Shown here piece after piece: positions 54,478-64,000 of a DNA stretch of 64,000 bases. The notes under the pieces are model-generated. The model was given only the letters and a program-made list of their open reading frames with translations. It had not been told where the DNA came from and ran no database searches. Where the stretch lies: assembly GCA_051294375.1 (NCBI GenBank), contig CM119269.1:21561665-21625664 (forward strand), in the 5' to 3' direction. How positions within the stretch are numbered: position 1 is the first letter of the stretch; each line of letters opens with the position of its first letter. The stretch comes from Paraspadella gotoi. Lineage: Eukaryota; Chaetognatha. Made by a program: the position numbers and the translations under genes.

Positions 54478-55300
54478 TTTTGACCAACTTAATAAAGAAT
54501 TTCAAAAAAAATTATATACTGTTCTTATCATCAACTTGTTGCAAAGGAATCCAAATCCTATCTTAAGTTTAAATAATTGCATTTTGAAAGCCTTCTACCA
54601 ATTAATATACTTATCAGTTCACTATACTATAAATATAGAGCCTTACGTGGTATACACTAATGTATAAATTAGAAATAAATTTACCTAAATTTTTTATTAT
54701 TGGTTTTTATTTTTTATTTCCGTATGCTAAATATTTCATTTACTATAAATTTTATTCATTTTTCACATCACTCATAGTGTTATAACTGTGATTAACATCA
54801 ACAAAAATGCCATGACACTACTCAAGACTCCGAAAAAGAAAAATGTCAGATCATTATCATAAAATACAATTAAGATGATATGTCAGGCTTTGACAATTTA
54901 AGGTTTAAATACTTTCAAACTGAATAAAATAAAATTAATATCCAAGTTTTCAAAGTTTAAGTGAATAATGGTTTTTTAACAAGCAGCAACAGAACGAAAA
55001 CTCAAGTCACCATATCTGGTTATCAAGATTGGAATTTTCTTTGGGCGGTCAAATCTAAACTCGGATTTGGACGGAAAATACATGATTGGATTCTGACCGA
55101 AGGAGAGAGAGGAGAAAAAGGGGGAGAGAGAGAGATGAAAAGGGAGAGAGAGAGAGAGTAAGGAGAGAGAGAGGAGAAGAGAGAGAGAGAGAGAAGAGGA
55201 GAGAATATTTATATTTGCTCGCTCTCTCTCTTTCTCTTGGCCCTCTCTATCTGAGTCTTCTCTTCTTAGTGTTTTTTCTTCCTGCTCCCTGGCCTAACCA
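54478..55300 (+). repeat. 0.8-kb tandem duplication, copy 2
   Basis: Starts shortly after the gap at 54406-54430. Carries many one- and two-base insertions relative to copy 1 (e.g. GGGCGGTC for GGGGTC), then continues into CT-rich DNA to 55560. Confidence 0.85.
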
Positions 55301-55744
55301 TCTCTCTTTTCTTTCTCTCTCTTTCTTCTCTCTCCTCTTTCTCTCTCTTTTCTCTCTCTCTCTTTCTCTCTCTCTTACTCTCTCTTCTCTCTTTCTCTCT
55401 TTTTCTCTCTCTCTTTTAATTTCTATCTGGACCCTCTTCGTCTCCTCTCTCTTTTGGCTTTCTTTCTCTTTCTCTATCTGGGATCTCGTTCTCTTTCTTT
55501 ACTACCGTTTTTATCTCTCTCTCTCTCTCTCTCTCTCTTTTTCTCTCTCTCTCTCTCTCAAATCGATTTGTGTCACTCTATTGCAACCTTTTTTCCTTTT
55601 TCCTCGCCATTTAATTTTTTATCTAAAACAGTTATTTACAAATTTGCAATGTTATGTTACGAGTATGCTAGACTGTCAGCATCCAATCACCGGCTGGAAA
55701 TTTCCAGCCGTTCGATTCTAACGAAGCGTGGAACGTTGGAGTGG

Positions 55745-55839
55745 GCGTCGTCGTCATCGTCGTCGTCGTCATCGTCGTCACCGTCCCCATCGTCGTCGTC
55801 CCATTTCCGGTCGTCGGCTCATTTTTTCATTTTGTATTT

Positions 55840-55912
<73 letters not shown>
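55745..55912 (+). repeat. (GTC)n then (GA)n
   Basis: CGTCGTCATCGTC array 55747-55806 and a pure (GA)n at 55842-55909. Frames here are artefacts. Confidence 0.9.
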
Positions 55913-57170
55913 ATGAATCTGGGAATTTCTATTTTCTATTAATCTTTTCTGCTTCCTTTTTTTTTAAATTGAAATTCCATACATGGGCTGATTTGCGGTG
56001 CGAGGGGCTGAGAGACGGGCCAGATGGGCTTCGGGTTGGGGCCAGAGGGGCTGAAAGATGGGCCCAACGGGTACGAGGGTGTAATGAGCCCAGGGGGTTC
56101 AGAGTTTGAAGGAGGTCGAAGAAATTTGGGGGAAAAAAATTAAAGAAAATATCTCGGTAAATAAAGATAGATAAAGAAAAGAGAGACAGAGAAAGATTAT
56201 GAATTGAATCCTCGTGTGTTTTGATTCAAAAAGAACAAAATAATTTGGTTCTTTTATTTTTTTTATCCTCAAGATGGCGGCTAAATATTTACTAATTCAT
56301 ATTTAATAAAGTTAAGTTCAAGGATTAGTCTAAATAATTACTTTGTTTTCTGCTTCCCTTCTCCATTGTCTATTCCACAATGAGAAATTTTAAGATAAAG
56401 GGGAAAAAAGATATTAAAAATGCATCAACCACGTTGTATTTTTTATCGGACAAAAAGGAATATTTATGTAAAGAAAAGAAGAAGCGGTAAAATGCGGAGA
56501 CAAGATATGGAAATCACGGAAAAAAAAACAGATGCAAACATAAGACATAAAAACACGAAAACAAAGCCTCGGTGATTTTGAGTCTTTATTGTATTTTAAA
56601 AAATATAAAATTATTTAAATAATAAGTATAAAATAATAAATGAAAAGTTTTTCATTATCTTTGAAAGTGGGACCTATTGACTAACAGTCTACAGTTTAAA
56701 TATTATTGCTTATTAATGCTTATTATTTTTAAATAATCTCACTAAACTAAATATAAAAATTAGTTACTAAAATATTAAGTTATAGTTATAGCAAATATTA
56801 AAAAATAGCCTATTATTATATGATTTAATTATATTAGATTATAACAGCCAGACGGACGGACTGACGGACGGACTGAAAAAGTGATCTATAGAAATTCTCT
56901 CTCAAAAACATGTACTACTAGAAAACAAATAATATTTATCGTTTTTTCTCCTACTTTCCATATAAGTTGGGCTTTTTTTTTTCAAATCTCATACGATTTA
57001 AGTATCTCCCTTTTTTTTTTTGACAAAATATTTGGTCCCGCGAATACATTAGAAAAAAAAAGTAAAGTTGTCAAACAACAAATTGGAAAAAAGAGAGAAT
57101 CTTTTTTTTTTTTTACTCAAAAAAGAAAAAAAGAAAAAAAAGGGAAACGGGATTCGTGACAATTTTGGAG
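55913..57170. other. Unassigned; GGGGCTGAGAGACGGGCC repeats, AT-rich remainder
   Basis: 55987-56100 has three or four degenerate GGGGCTGA(G/A)AGA(C/T)GGGCC units. The rest is AT-rich. 56848-56880 has GACGGACGGACTGACGGACG. No exon seen. Confidence 0.4.
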
Positions 57171-57177
57171 TCTGAGC

Positions 57178-57220
57178 TGAAACGGCGGCTGCGTCGGCTG
57201 CGGCGTCGGCGTCGGCTGCT

Positions 57221-57254
<34 letters not shown>

Positions 57255-57255
57255 C
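57178..57255 (+). repeat. (GGC)n tract
   Basis: GGCTGCGTCGGC repeats leading into (GGC)10. Confidence 0.9.
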
Positions 57256-57319
57256 ACTTTCAATTCCTCCCCTTTCGCGATCACAACCATTCGATCCGAC
57301 ACCATCGGGGCAAACCATT

Positions 57320-57505
57320 TCTCTCTGCTGCACCATTGGAACCAAATTGCAGCTGTGTGGCAGTTACTTCCGTTTGATGGTTGTAACATTGGAATCCGCT
57401 ACTGCCAATCCCATTGTTTGATGCTGTATAATTGGAACCAGATACTGCAGTTACTGTTAAAAATCACATCTTTTGATGTTACACTGAGAACCAAATACAA
57501 CAAAT
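57320..57505 (+). repeat. About 50-bp degenerate tandem repeat
   Basis: Three imperfect units containing ATTGGAACCA, CTGCAGTTACT and TTTGATGTTGT-like words. The open frame here is incidental. Confidence 0.5.
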
Positions 57506-58380
57506 ATAGTGTCAAGTTTCCTAAATACAGCAGTATCCTTTCCCACGCACATCCTTTTATGGTCCACCGTATAAAAAAAATGCAGCAATGTATTTTACCC
57601 CTTATACCTTAATTGAGCATCTTAGGAACATACAGAACTTTGTCACACATTACTTCCATTTCTTTTTTATTACCTCCGTGTCTGTTACTCCGATCTTTCC
57701 TGCTAAAACACATTAGTTATCGTAGCCGTAAATATTTATTGAGGCTGATTTATCAAGACTAATACATTACAATAACATATTTCGATTCTGCATTATCGTT
57801 ACTTTAATTGAACAGTTTCCGTTAGAACATCCCAACTCAACATCCATTAGCTATTTAAATAAAGAAAAGTTTTGGTTTTTTTTTTTTTGGTACCACATGG
57901 GAACAGTTTTTTTGTAAGTTCTCACGCTCCATCCTACATCAGCGCATTCACTCATAATGGAAACTGAATAGTGGATAAAGTTTTTGACTTTTAAGTCAAT
58001 TCCAGTTTGAAACCCAGAAATTTTCTCACAACGGATCAGTCGGATCACCAATAGTGTTTAATTGCGCCGTGATTAACCGCGGTCACGTGATCAGAAATTC
58101 GAGGAAAAGAGTTTCAATAAGTAATGAACAATCATTTTCTTGTTCCTTACTTATTTAGTCACTTGATCATCACTTGATCATCGGCGTCACACTTTCAAAT
58201 TCCTTTTTCTTGTTCAGTCGCAACAAACTTCATCAAAAAAAAAAAAAACAATAAACTCTCTTTAAAATTTCCCTCCATTCTCAGTCCAGGAAAATCTTTT
58301 CTTCAAATAATCTTGGAAAATAATCTGTCAGTTTTCATTATTAATTTTACGCCCGACGTTGTTGTCCTACTCATCCATCC
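57506..58380. other. AT-rich DNA, nothing recognised
   Basis: No exon or RNA gene. GGTCACGTGATC at 58082 is an isolated E-box. Ends at a 25-N gap (58381-58405). Confidence 0.4.
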
Positions 58381-58405
58381 NNNNNNNNNNNNNNNNNNNN
58401 NNNNN

Positions 58406-58810
58406 CATTTCCCCTCATCCCTCCCAGCCTTCCTCCACCCTTTGGGCCCCTCCACCCTTGCAGCTCGCACCTTTCCTCTCCACCTTGCAGCTCCACCGCT
58501 TTCCTCCCCAGATGCACATCGCACCTGCCACTCCAACTCAACTTCTCCTCCTCCCCCTTCCCGCCCACCTCACACCTTGCTCCTCCACCCTTTCCTCCTC
58601 CACCCTTGCCATCTCCACCCTTTCCACTCCACCCGCCAGCTCCACCCTTGCCACCCCTCCCCCTCAACCCTCTGCCAGCCTCGACGCCCTCTGCTCCCCT
58701 CCACCTTCTCCTCCTCTCACCTTCCATCTCCACCGCTTGCCACTCGCAACTTGGCACGCCCCTCCACCCCTTTGCTCCCTCCAACCCTCTCTCTCCTTTC
58801 TCCTGTCCAT
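58406..58810 (+). repeat. CTCCACCCTTGC degenerate minisatellite
   Basis: C-rich pyrimidine tract of 11-15-bp units (CTCCACCCTTGCC, CTCCACCTTGCAG). The 176- and 258-codon frames through it are stop-free artefacts. Confidence 0.75.
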
Positions 58811-59235
58811 TTTGAAATGCAAAGAGAAAATTCTTGTTTGTGAGATATTTGTTTGTGACGTTATTACGCCGTGCCCCCCCCCAGCATCAGTCGCCGCCAT
58901 TCCAGAGTATATCCCTCGCTCACCATTCTCTTTTTTTATCTGCAAACGCCTTTCTCATCTCATTACTCTCTTCTTTTTCTTTCCCTTTCTTTCTTCTTCT
59001 CTTTTCTTCTCTTCTTTTTCTCTTTTCTCTTCTCCTCCTTCTCTTTCTTTCTTTCTGCTTTTTATTTTGGTGTTTATCTATTTTAATTTCTTCCTCATAC
59101 TTTTTTATGTTCTCCGCCGGTTGGCGGCTTGGTGAGTCGAACAGACTAGAATGAACGAAAGTGAGATAGAGTGAGAGCAGAGATTAGAGAGACAGAGAGC
59201 GAGAGAGATGAGAGAGAAGAGAGAGAGACGAGAAG

Positions 59236-59272
<37 letters not shown>

Positions 59273-59897
59273 GTGGGGGCCGAATGTTTGGTTTGTCATT
59301 TCCTATTTTTTGCCATTATCTCAGTTTCCAGTTGTGATGTGCGTCAACACCATTGTGGTTTTAATATTGTGTCTGTACTGTGGGCTGCTTTCTCTCTGTC
59401 TTTCTGTCTATCTGTTCTCTCTCTCTTTCTCTCTCTCTCCGCCCTCTCTCTCTCGCCCTATTCAACTTCAATGCTATATCATCTTTATCTTCTCACGAAT
59501 GGGAAGGGTGAGAGAGAAAGAAAGAAAGGATGAGACTCGTGGAGAACATAAGATCCACGGACGTGCGCTGAAGGTGAGGTCATGAAGGCGCCCTCTACTT
59601 CGGTTATGAAAGCGAATTTGTTCAAAGAAAATGCCACTGGCAACAAGGAAGAGGATGATCTGCCTAATGTGTGTGTGTGTGTCCTTCTGTCTCTGTCTTC
59701 TCTCTCTCTTCTCTCTTTGAGACTTTTGTATTTTTCTCAGTCTCTTTTATCCCCACTGGTGTCTTCTCTCTCTTTGAATGTATGAATGTGCGATTGACCT
59801 AGATTCCTCTCTCTCTCGATCCTCTCTCATCCTTCTCTCTCTCTCATCTCTCTCTCCTCTCTCATTCTCTCTCATCTTCTCTCTCTCTGCTCCGCAG
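58811..59897. other. CT/GA-rich DNA with weak coding-like frames
   Basis: (GA)n at 59200-59270, (CT)n at 59400-59455 and 59690-59890. A hydrophobic stretch FPVVMCVNTIVVLILCLYCG after CCATTATCTCAG (59320) and a charged stretch ERKDETRGEHKIHGRALK ending at a GTGAGG donor (59574) look exon-like. They cannot be joined in phase with confidence. Confidence 0.3.
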
Positions 59898-59985
59898 CAT
59901 CACTCAATTCAGAAACTCCATTTTATGGCGCGATAACGAAGATTCGCGAGCAGCTGTCCTCGTTGTGCGTGGAATTCTTGCGCAG
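59898..59985 (+). CDS. Candidate internal exon of an unidentified gene
   Basis: Strong acceptor (CT)n-GCTCCGCAG (59897) and donor CGCAG|GTGCGT (59986). Two bases, 28 codons SLNSETPFYGAITKIREQLS-SLCVEFLR, two bases. Amphipathic helix-like with sensible composition, and the only frame open across the exon. I recognise no family. Possible partners upstream are the weak frames at 59320-59670. Confidence 0.35.
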
Positions 59986-60099
59986 GTGCGTAAAATTGTA
60001 TTTGCGAAAAAAAAAGGGAAAAAAAGACGACGTAAAAATCTTTGAGCTTTTCTTTTCCTCCAAAGGGTTAAATGTTGAGGCCAACATTCAGACTTTTTT

Positions 60100-60360
60100 T
60101 CTCTCGCTCTCTTCTCTTCTCTCCTCTCCTCCTCTCTTCTCTCTCTCTCTCTCTCCTCTCTCTCTTCTCCTCCTTCTCTCTGCTCCTCCTCTCTCTCTCT
60201 CTGCTCGTCCTCTGAATTGAAAAAGAGAGGGATGAGAGAGAGATGAAAGAGAAAGAGAGAGGGAGAGGGAGCGAGAGAGAGAAGGAGAGGAGAGAGAGAG
60301 AGAGAAAGAGAGAAGAGGGAGAGAGAGTAGAGAGAGGAGAGAAGAGAGAGAGATAAAGCA
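60100..60360. repeat. (CT)n followed by (GA)n, hairpin-capable
   Basis: CT-rich 60102-60210 and GA-rich 60222-60358 are separated by CTGAATTGAAAAAG and could pair as an imperfect hairpin. Confidence 0.7.
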
Positions 60361-61014
60361 AAAAGCTTGATCGCCTTAGCAAACATCGGCTCAAAAAAAA
60401 AAAAGTGGATGTGTCTACTGTGTAACTATGGAAGAGAAGGGATTTTGATACTGGATGAGAGCGTGGGGAATGATGTATTGGGCTTTGTGGGCAATCAGGG
60501 TGGCTATGGCGTGCGCTGCAATGGGGTAGAGCGTGGGTCCGGCGAAGAAGAACCGAGAAAAATAAAGATAACTTGTGGAAGAAAACAGTGGGAGAACAAA
60601 AAATAAAAAGAAAGTGTTATGGTAGGAGAGGGAAATTAACAGAGATGATCGAATGGTGAAAGATAGACAGATGAAGAGAGAGATGGGACAAGGGTGCAGG
60701 ATAAAGAAATATAAATGGAAGGACTAAGGGAGGATAAGGGGGAACAAGTCTGAAAAAGCGACCGAGAAGAATATCGAAAAAATAAATTTGACTTAAGGGT
60801 GCTATGAAAGGTATGAGAGAACAAGAGAAGTGAGCGCAGTCGCTAGAAAACAGAAAAATGATAATTGAGAAAATACAAAATTTAAAAAAAAAAATAAAAC
60901 GAAAGGTGGAGAAAGGAAAAATTGTAAGATTAGGATGATAGCCAATGAGTACGGGAGAAGCTCGCATTAGACGAGGAAAGAAAGAGAAGACATGAAGAGA
61001 GAGATGGAGAAAGA

Positions 61015-61046
<32 letters not shown>

Positions 61047-61254
61047 AGAGAGAGAGGCAGAGAGAGCGAGAGAAAAAAGCTGCATGTAGGTCACAGATAC
61101 CTTGAGGAAAAGAAAAGCAAGTTTTCGCGCTTTTCTTTGAAATAGAACGCGACGCGAATGCGCGAAAACTTGAAGGGAAGCTCGCCGCGGTAAATACTCG
61201 GATCCGCCTAAATGATTTTGTCTGAGTGCAATTGCTTGGACGAGAGGGATGGAA
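60361..61254. other. Unassigned; purine-rich DNA
   Basis: A + strand frame 60402-60606 (NDVLGFVGNQGGYGVRCNG) has no support. The rest is GA-rich with (GA)n at 61000-61070. Confidence 0.3.
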
Positions 61255-63060
61255 GAGACGAGAGAGAGAGAGCGAGAGAGAGTAACGAGAGAGAGAGGAG
61301 AGAGACGCGATGCGAGGAGAGAGAGAGACGAGAGAGAGCTAGCCAACGATTCTGAGAGAGTAGACAGAATGTCCGCGATCAAGAGCTTTTGATTTTGAAT
61401 AAGGGAGGAGCGAAACAAATTTTCGGGCACCAAGCTACAAATGGAATATCGAGTGCTTGTATTTTAGATCTTTTTTTTCTCTAATGCTTGTTTCAAGCTT
61501 GGTACGTGGGTTGGTATTGGTGTTTGCGATACAGACGTTTAACCCAGTCCTGTTCAAACGCAGGATTTCTTTGAAAATATATCGACGCGTCTTCCAGAAT
61601 TGTACATGTTGATTTGGTTTCCTTAAAAGGTTCCAAACCATCGTATCCGCAGCTCTCTGCTGGTCTATTGCAAGTTCGTTCACCGGCCAATTGCTGGCGT
61701 TCTTGCAGTTCCGGCAAGCTCATCGACTTTCCGTATCGGCCGCTCCCGATTCGTAATATTTCTCCTGGATTCCGGCGCCGGATTCCGGAACCAAATTCGC
61801 CCTCGGTTTTACAAAAAAAATGACGCCATCCGTTTTTCTCTGCTCGCACACCGGTTCCCCGTTTCGCCTTCGTGTGCAAGAGGACTATCCGCCCTGCATA
61901 CTTAGACGGTGACGTCGAATGTAGTTGCGATGATTGAGTTCATTAATATCCTTTGCATATTGTCGTTTTTGATTAAACAGTCTTGAGAAATTTCAAATGT
62001 TGGAAAGGTTTATTATTTGTTATTTCGCCAATGATTATGTTTGTTATTTGTTTGTCGCATTGCAACAGCCGGGTTGCCTGTATGCCATTGGAATGGGGCA
62101 CTCACTGGCGCGGTTACCCAGACAGTCTCTTTGCAAACAAGCTCCGATACGGCAGAAGAAGTCGTTAACTTTGATAGACACAACGCCTGACCCAATGGTA
62201 TTGGCTGACGATGGGGATGTGAGGCGGTGTGAATGATACCGCCACATTGCTTCATACCTGATCCAAAAAAACGCTTTCGTGCCATATTGCCACCTCCAAG
62301 ACGATATGGCATAATCACGGTAATCGCTACCTCTGATATGGCCATCCGTGGAACCAGAGTTTGCCCAGGTACACCCCCCCATCCTGCTCACCCCGACTCC
62401 GCCACGACCGGCGGGCCCCCATTTAGAGTTGAACCGATGGTGCCGTTATAAAGCGAAGGGCGGGAGAGACCCTGGTCCGAATGGACCCAGGGTGGGTCGT
62501 TTGGGGAGTTAGGTGGTTTCGCTTCATCAATAATACCTGAAGCTTAAATAAATGAACAACGAAATCGAGTTCGATCCAGAGAAATAAGTAAAGACATGAT
62601 TGAAAGAATGCTGACTTGCTGAGTCATAATTTTCTGTCAGCTACCTCTCTTTCTTTCTTTTACTTTCTTCTCTCTATCTCTTCTCCTCTCTCCTTCCCTC
62701 TCTCCTCCTCTCTCTCTCCCTCTCTCTCTCTCTTCTCTATTCATATGGCCAAAGGGAAGGCAGACTCGGAGTAATGGGGTGAATGGATATTGGAGTCATA
62801 ATAGTAAGTTCGCTCGAGGGCGAACGAAAAAGGAAAATGGATTCTAGTTATTTCTCTCTCTCCTCTCTCCTCTATCTCTCTCTCTCCTTCTCTCTCTCTC
62901 TCTCTCTCTCACTCTCATCTCACTCTCTGTGTCTCTCGATGTCCAATGACACTTATACTTAGAAATATTGTTCACATTGCAATTTAAAACTTGGTGAATA
63001 GATTAATATTCTAAACATGAGCCAACAACTTTTTAGCTTAGATCGCTTACCCCTCTCTCT
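61255..63060 (-). repeat. 2-kb inverted duplication, right arm
   Basis: Mirror of 50604-52640, diverged by many indels and some substitutions. The poly-T/CTTCTAG stretch of the left arm (51787-51809) is absent here. Confidence 0.8.
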
Positions 63061-63290
63061 CTCTCTCTCTCTCTCGTCTCTCCTCTTCTTCTCTCTCATC
63101 TCTCTCCTCTTCTCTCTCATCTCTCTTCTCTCATTCCCCCGCGTTGGAGATAAGCACACTCACTCACATCTCTATCACGTGATAAACCGACCCCCCAAAT
63201 TACCAAAATCTCCCTTCACCAAAACCCGCTTCCATTTTTCCACAAAAAAAGTTCCCCACAATCTCCCGCAAGCAATCTCTCCGCCAAGCA
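63061..63290. other. (CT)n and C-rich transition
   Basis: (CT)n 63052-63140, ATCACGTGAT at 63175, then CCAAAACCCGC-type C-rich sequence. Confidence 0.4.
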
Positions 63291-64000
63291 AATCTGTCTT
63301 CGACACAGCTCCGCCAAGCAGGCTCCGCAAACCACCTGCCGCATCAGCCGCAGCAACGACAGCAGCAACAGCAAGAAATAAAAACAAGCGACAACAACGA
63401 CAGCACAGCCCACGCCGCCTCGTCGATCAGCGGGCCGGGCCTCGCCGGAATCCCTCGTCGAGGTCGACGGACCGCCAGTTCAAACCGCCCGACGCGACGA
63501 CGACGGCCGTCTTCCCTCGGCGTCAAAGTGACGCCGCCGACTCAACCGCGCCGCGAATTCCACCGACGCACTCTCGTCTCAAATGCCGACGTTTACAAAT
63601 CCGCTTCCAATTTGAGAAAGAGGATCCTTGACTTCAGAGGCCGATGGTACAAGATATCTGTCGTCGTGAAGCCAATGAACGAGAGGTCGAAAGCACGATA
63701 CGATTAGCATGACCTGACGACGGAAGAACGCCGCACTCTAAGCCGTGACGCTCAAACCGCGCCGTGCAAAACACGTCAGCGCCGCCCAAGGCTGACCAGC
63801 AGGGGCAAGGGCCGCGTGTCCCCCATGCGGCCGCTAAGGCTATGGAGGAGGCGGCGGGAAGGAGACGACGACGAATAATTCGACCGCCTACTCCTCCGCC
63901 GACGGACGCCGCCTAGCGCCGCCGCCGCGCCAAGGTACGTCTCCGACCCAAATCGCGAAAGGCACTAGCCGCCGCGGCAGCGAAGAGCCAGGGCGCAGCA
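63291..64000 (+). other. CpG-rich segment, possible exon(s), running off the window
   Basis: Base composition changes sharply to GC- and CpG-rich. Two frames look coding-like: GRASPESLVEVDGPPVQTAR (to a stop at 63532) and SNADVYKSASNLRKRILDFR (63573-63632, stop at 63707). The change of frame could be an intron or sequence errors. A CpG-island promoter is the alternative. No family recognised. Confidence 0.35.

Noticed and set aside
58359-59135. 258- and 176-codon Pro/Ser/His-rich frames
   Set aside because: C-rich degenerate minisatellite, crosses a 25-N gap; no initiation or splice support.
60402-60606. Short Gly/Asn-rich frame
   Set aside because: No homology or splice support; lies in purine-rich DNA.
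63017-63631. 204-codon Arg/Pro/Ala/Thr-rich frame
   Set aside because: Begins in (CT)n, and in its CpG-rich part two other frames look more protein-like, so this one is probably not the coding frame.

Overview
This is a eukaryotic, metazoan-type window: split genes with GT-AG introns, AT-rich intergenic DNA, and an extreme load of simple repeats. These are (GA/CT)n at dozens of places, (GAC/GTC)n trinucleotides, 18-78 bp minisatellites and degenerate TTAGGG-like tracts. Nothing prokaryotic was seen (no operons, ribosome binding sites or CRISPR). The species cannot be named. The two recognisable genes and the Penelope-type hammerhead ribozyme motifs fit an invertebrate animal. The assembly is broken by N runs (seven of exactly 25 N, seven of 208-723 N), mostly inside or beside (GA/CT)n or (GAC)n. 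Several segments occur twice with small-indel divergence, which looks like noisy long-read gap filling as much as real duplication.

Two genes can be reconstructed, both on the + strand. (1) 1256-5692 is the C-terminal two thirds of an SLC22-like (organic ion transporter, major facilitator) gene. Eight exons have matching splice phases, from the end of TM5/TM6 through the cytoplasmic loop and TM7-TM12 to the stop codon. The N-terminal exons lie upstream of the window. (2) 22801-31939 is the 5' part of a gene of the SRCIN1 (p140Cap)/KIAA1217 (sickle tail) family. It has a short first exon, two exons forming the conserved AIP3/Bud6-like N-terminal region, then two Ser/Pro-rich exons; the remainder is not found in the window. 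The two genes have unrelated roles: solute transport at the plasma membrane, and cytoskeletal scaffolding. A strongly spliced but unidentified exon may lie at 59898-59985.

Layout. 0-1.1 kb: an unknown interspersed repeat (R1) carrying a nested palindromic MITE with a 10-bp target duplication. 1.2-6.1 kb: SLC22-like gene. 6.7-8.0 kb: first of three copies of a mobile family (FamC) with GTCGGATCTGC-type ends and a different tandem array inside each copy (others at 24.2 and 46.3 kb). 9.5-12.9 kb: hammerhead-ribozyme motifs, two of them in a 1.3-kb head-to-tail duplication. 13.2-17.2 kb: a 4-kb inverted repeat with a 78-bp minisatellite at its centre. 17-22 kb: microsatellites and a tRNA-derived SINE head. 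22.8-31.9 kb: SRCIN1-like gene, with a 944-bp Tc1/mariner-type TIR element in intron 1. 33-42 kb: polypurine tracts, an 18-bp and a 40-bp minisatellite, a duplicated 1.2-kb block, and gaps. 42-45.7 kb: a polypurine strand more than 3 kb long. 46-50 kb: FamC copy, R1 copies and gaps. 50-63 kb: a 2-kb inverted duplication enclosing about 9 kb that itself holds a tandem duplication. 63.2-64 kb: a CpG-rich end, possibly exonic.

Most long open frames in the window are artefacts of repeats that lack stop codons and are not annotated as genes.
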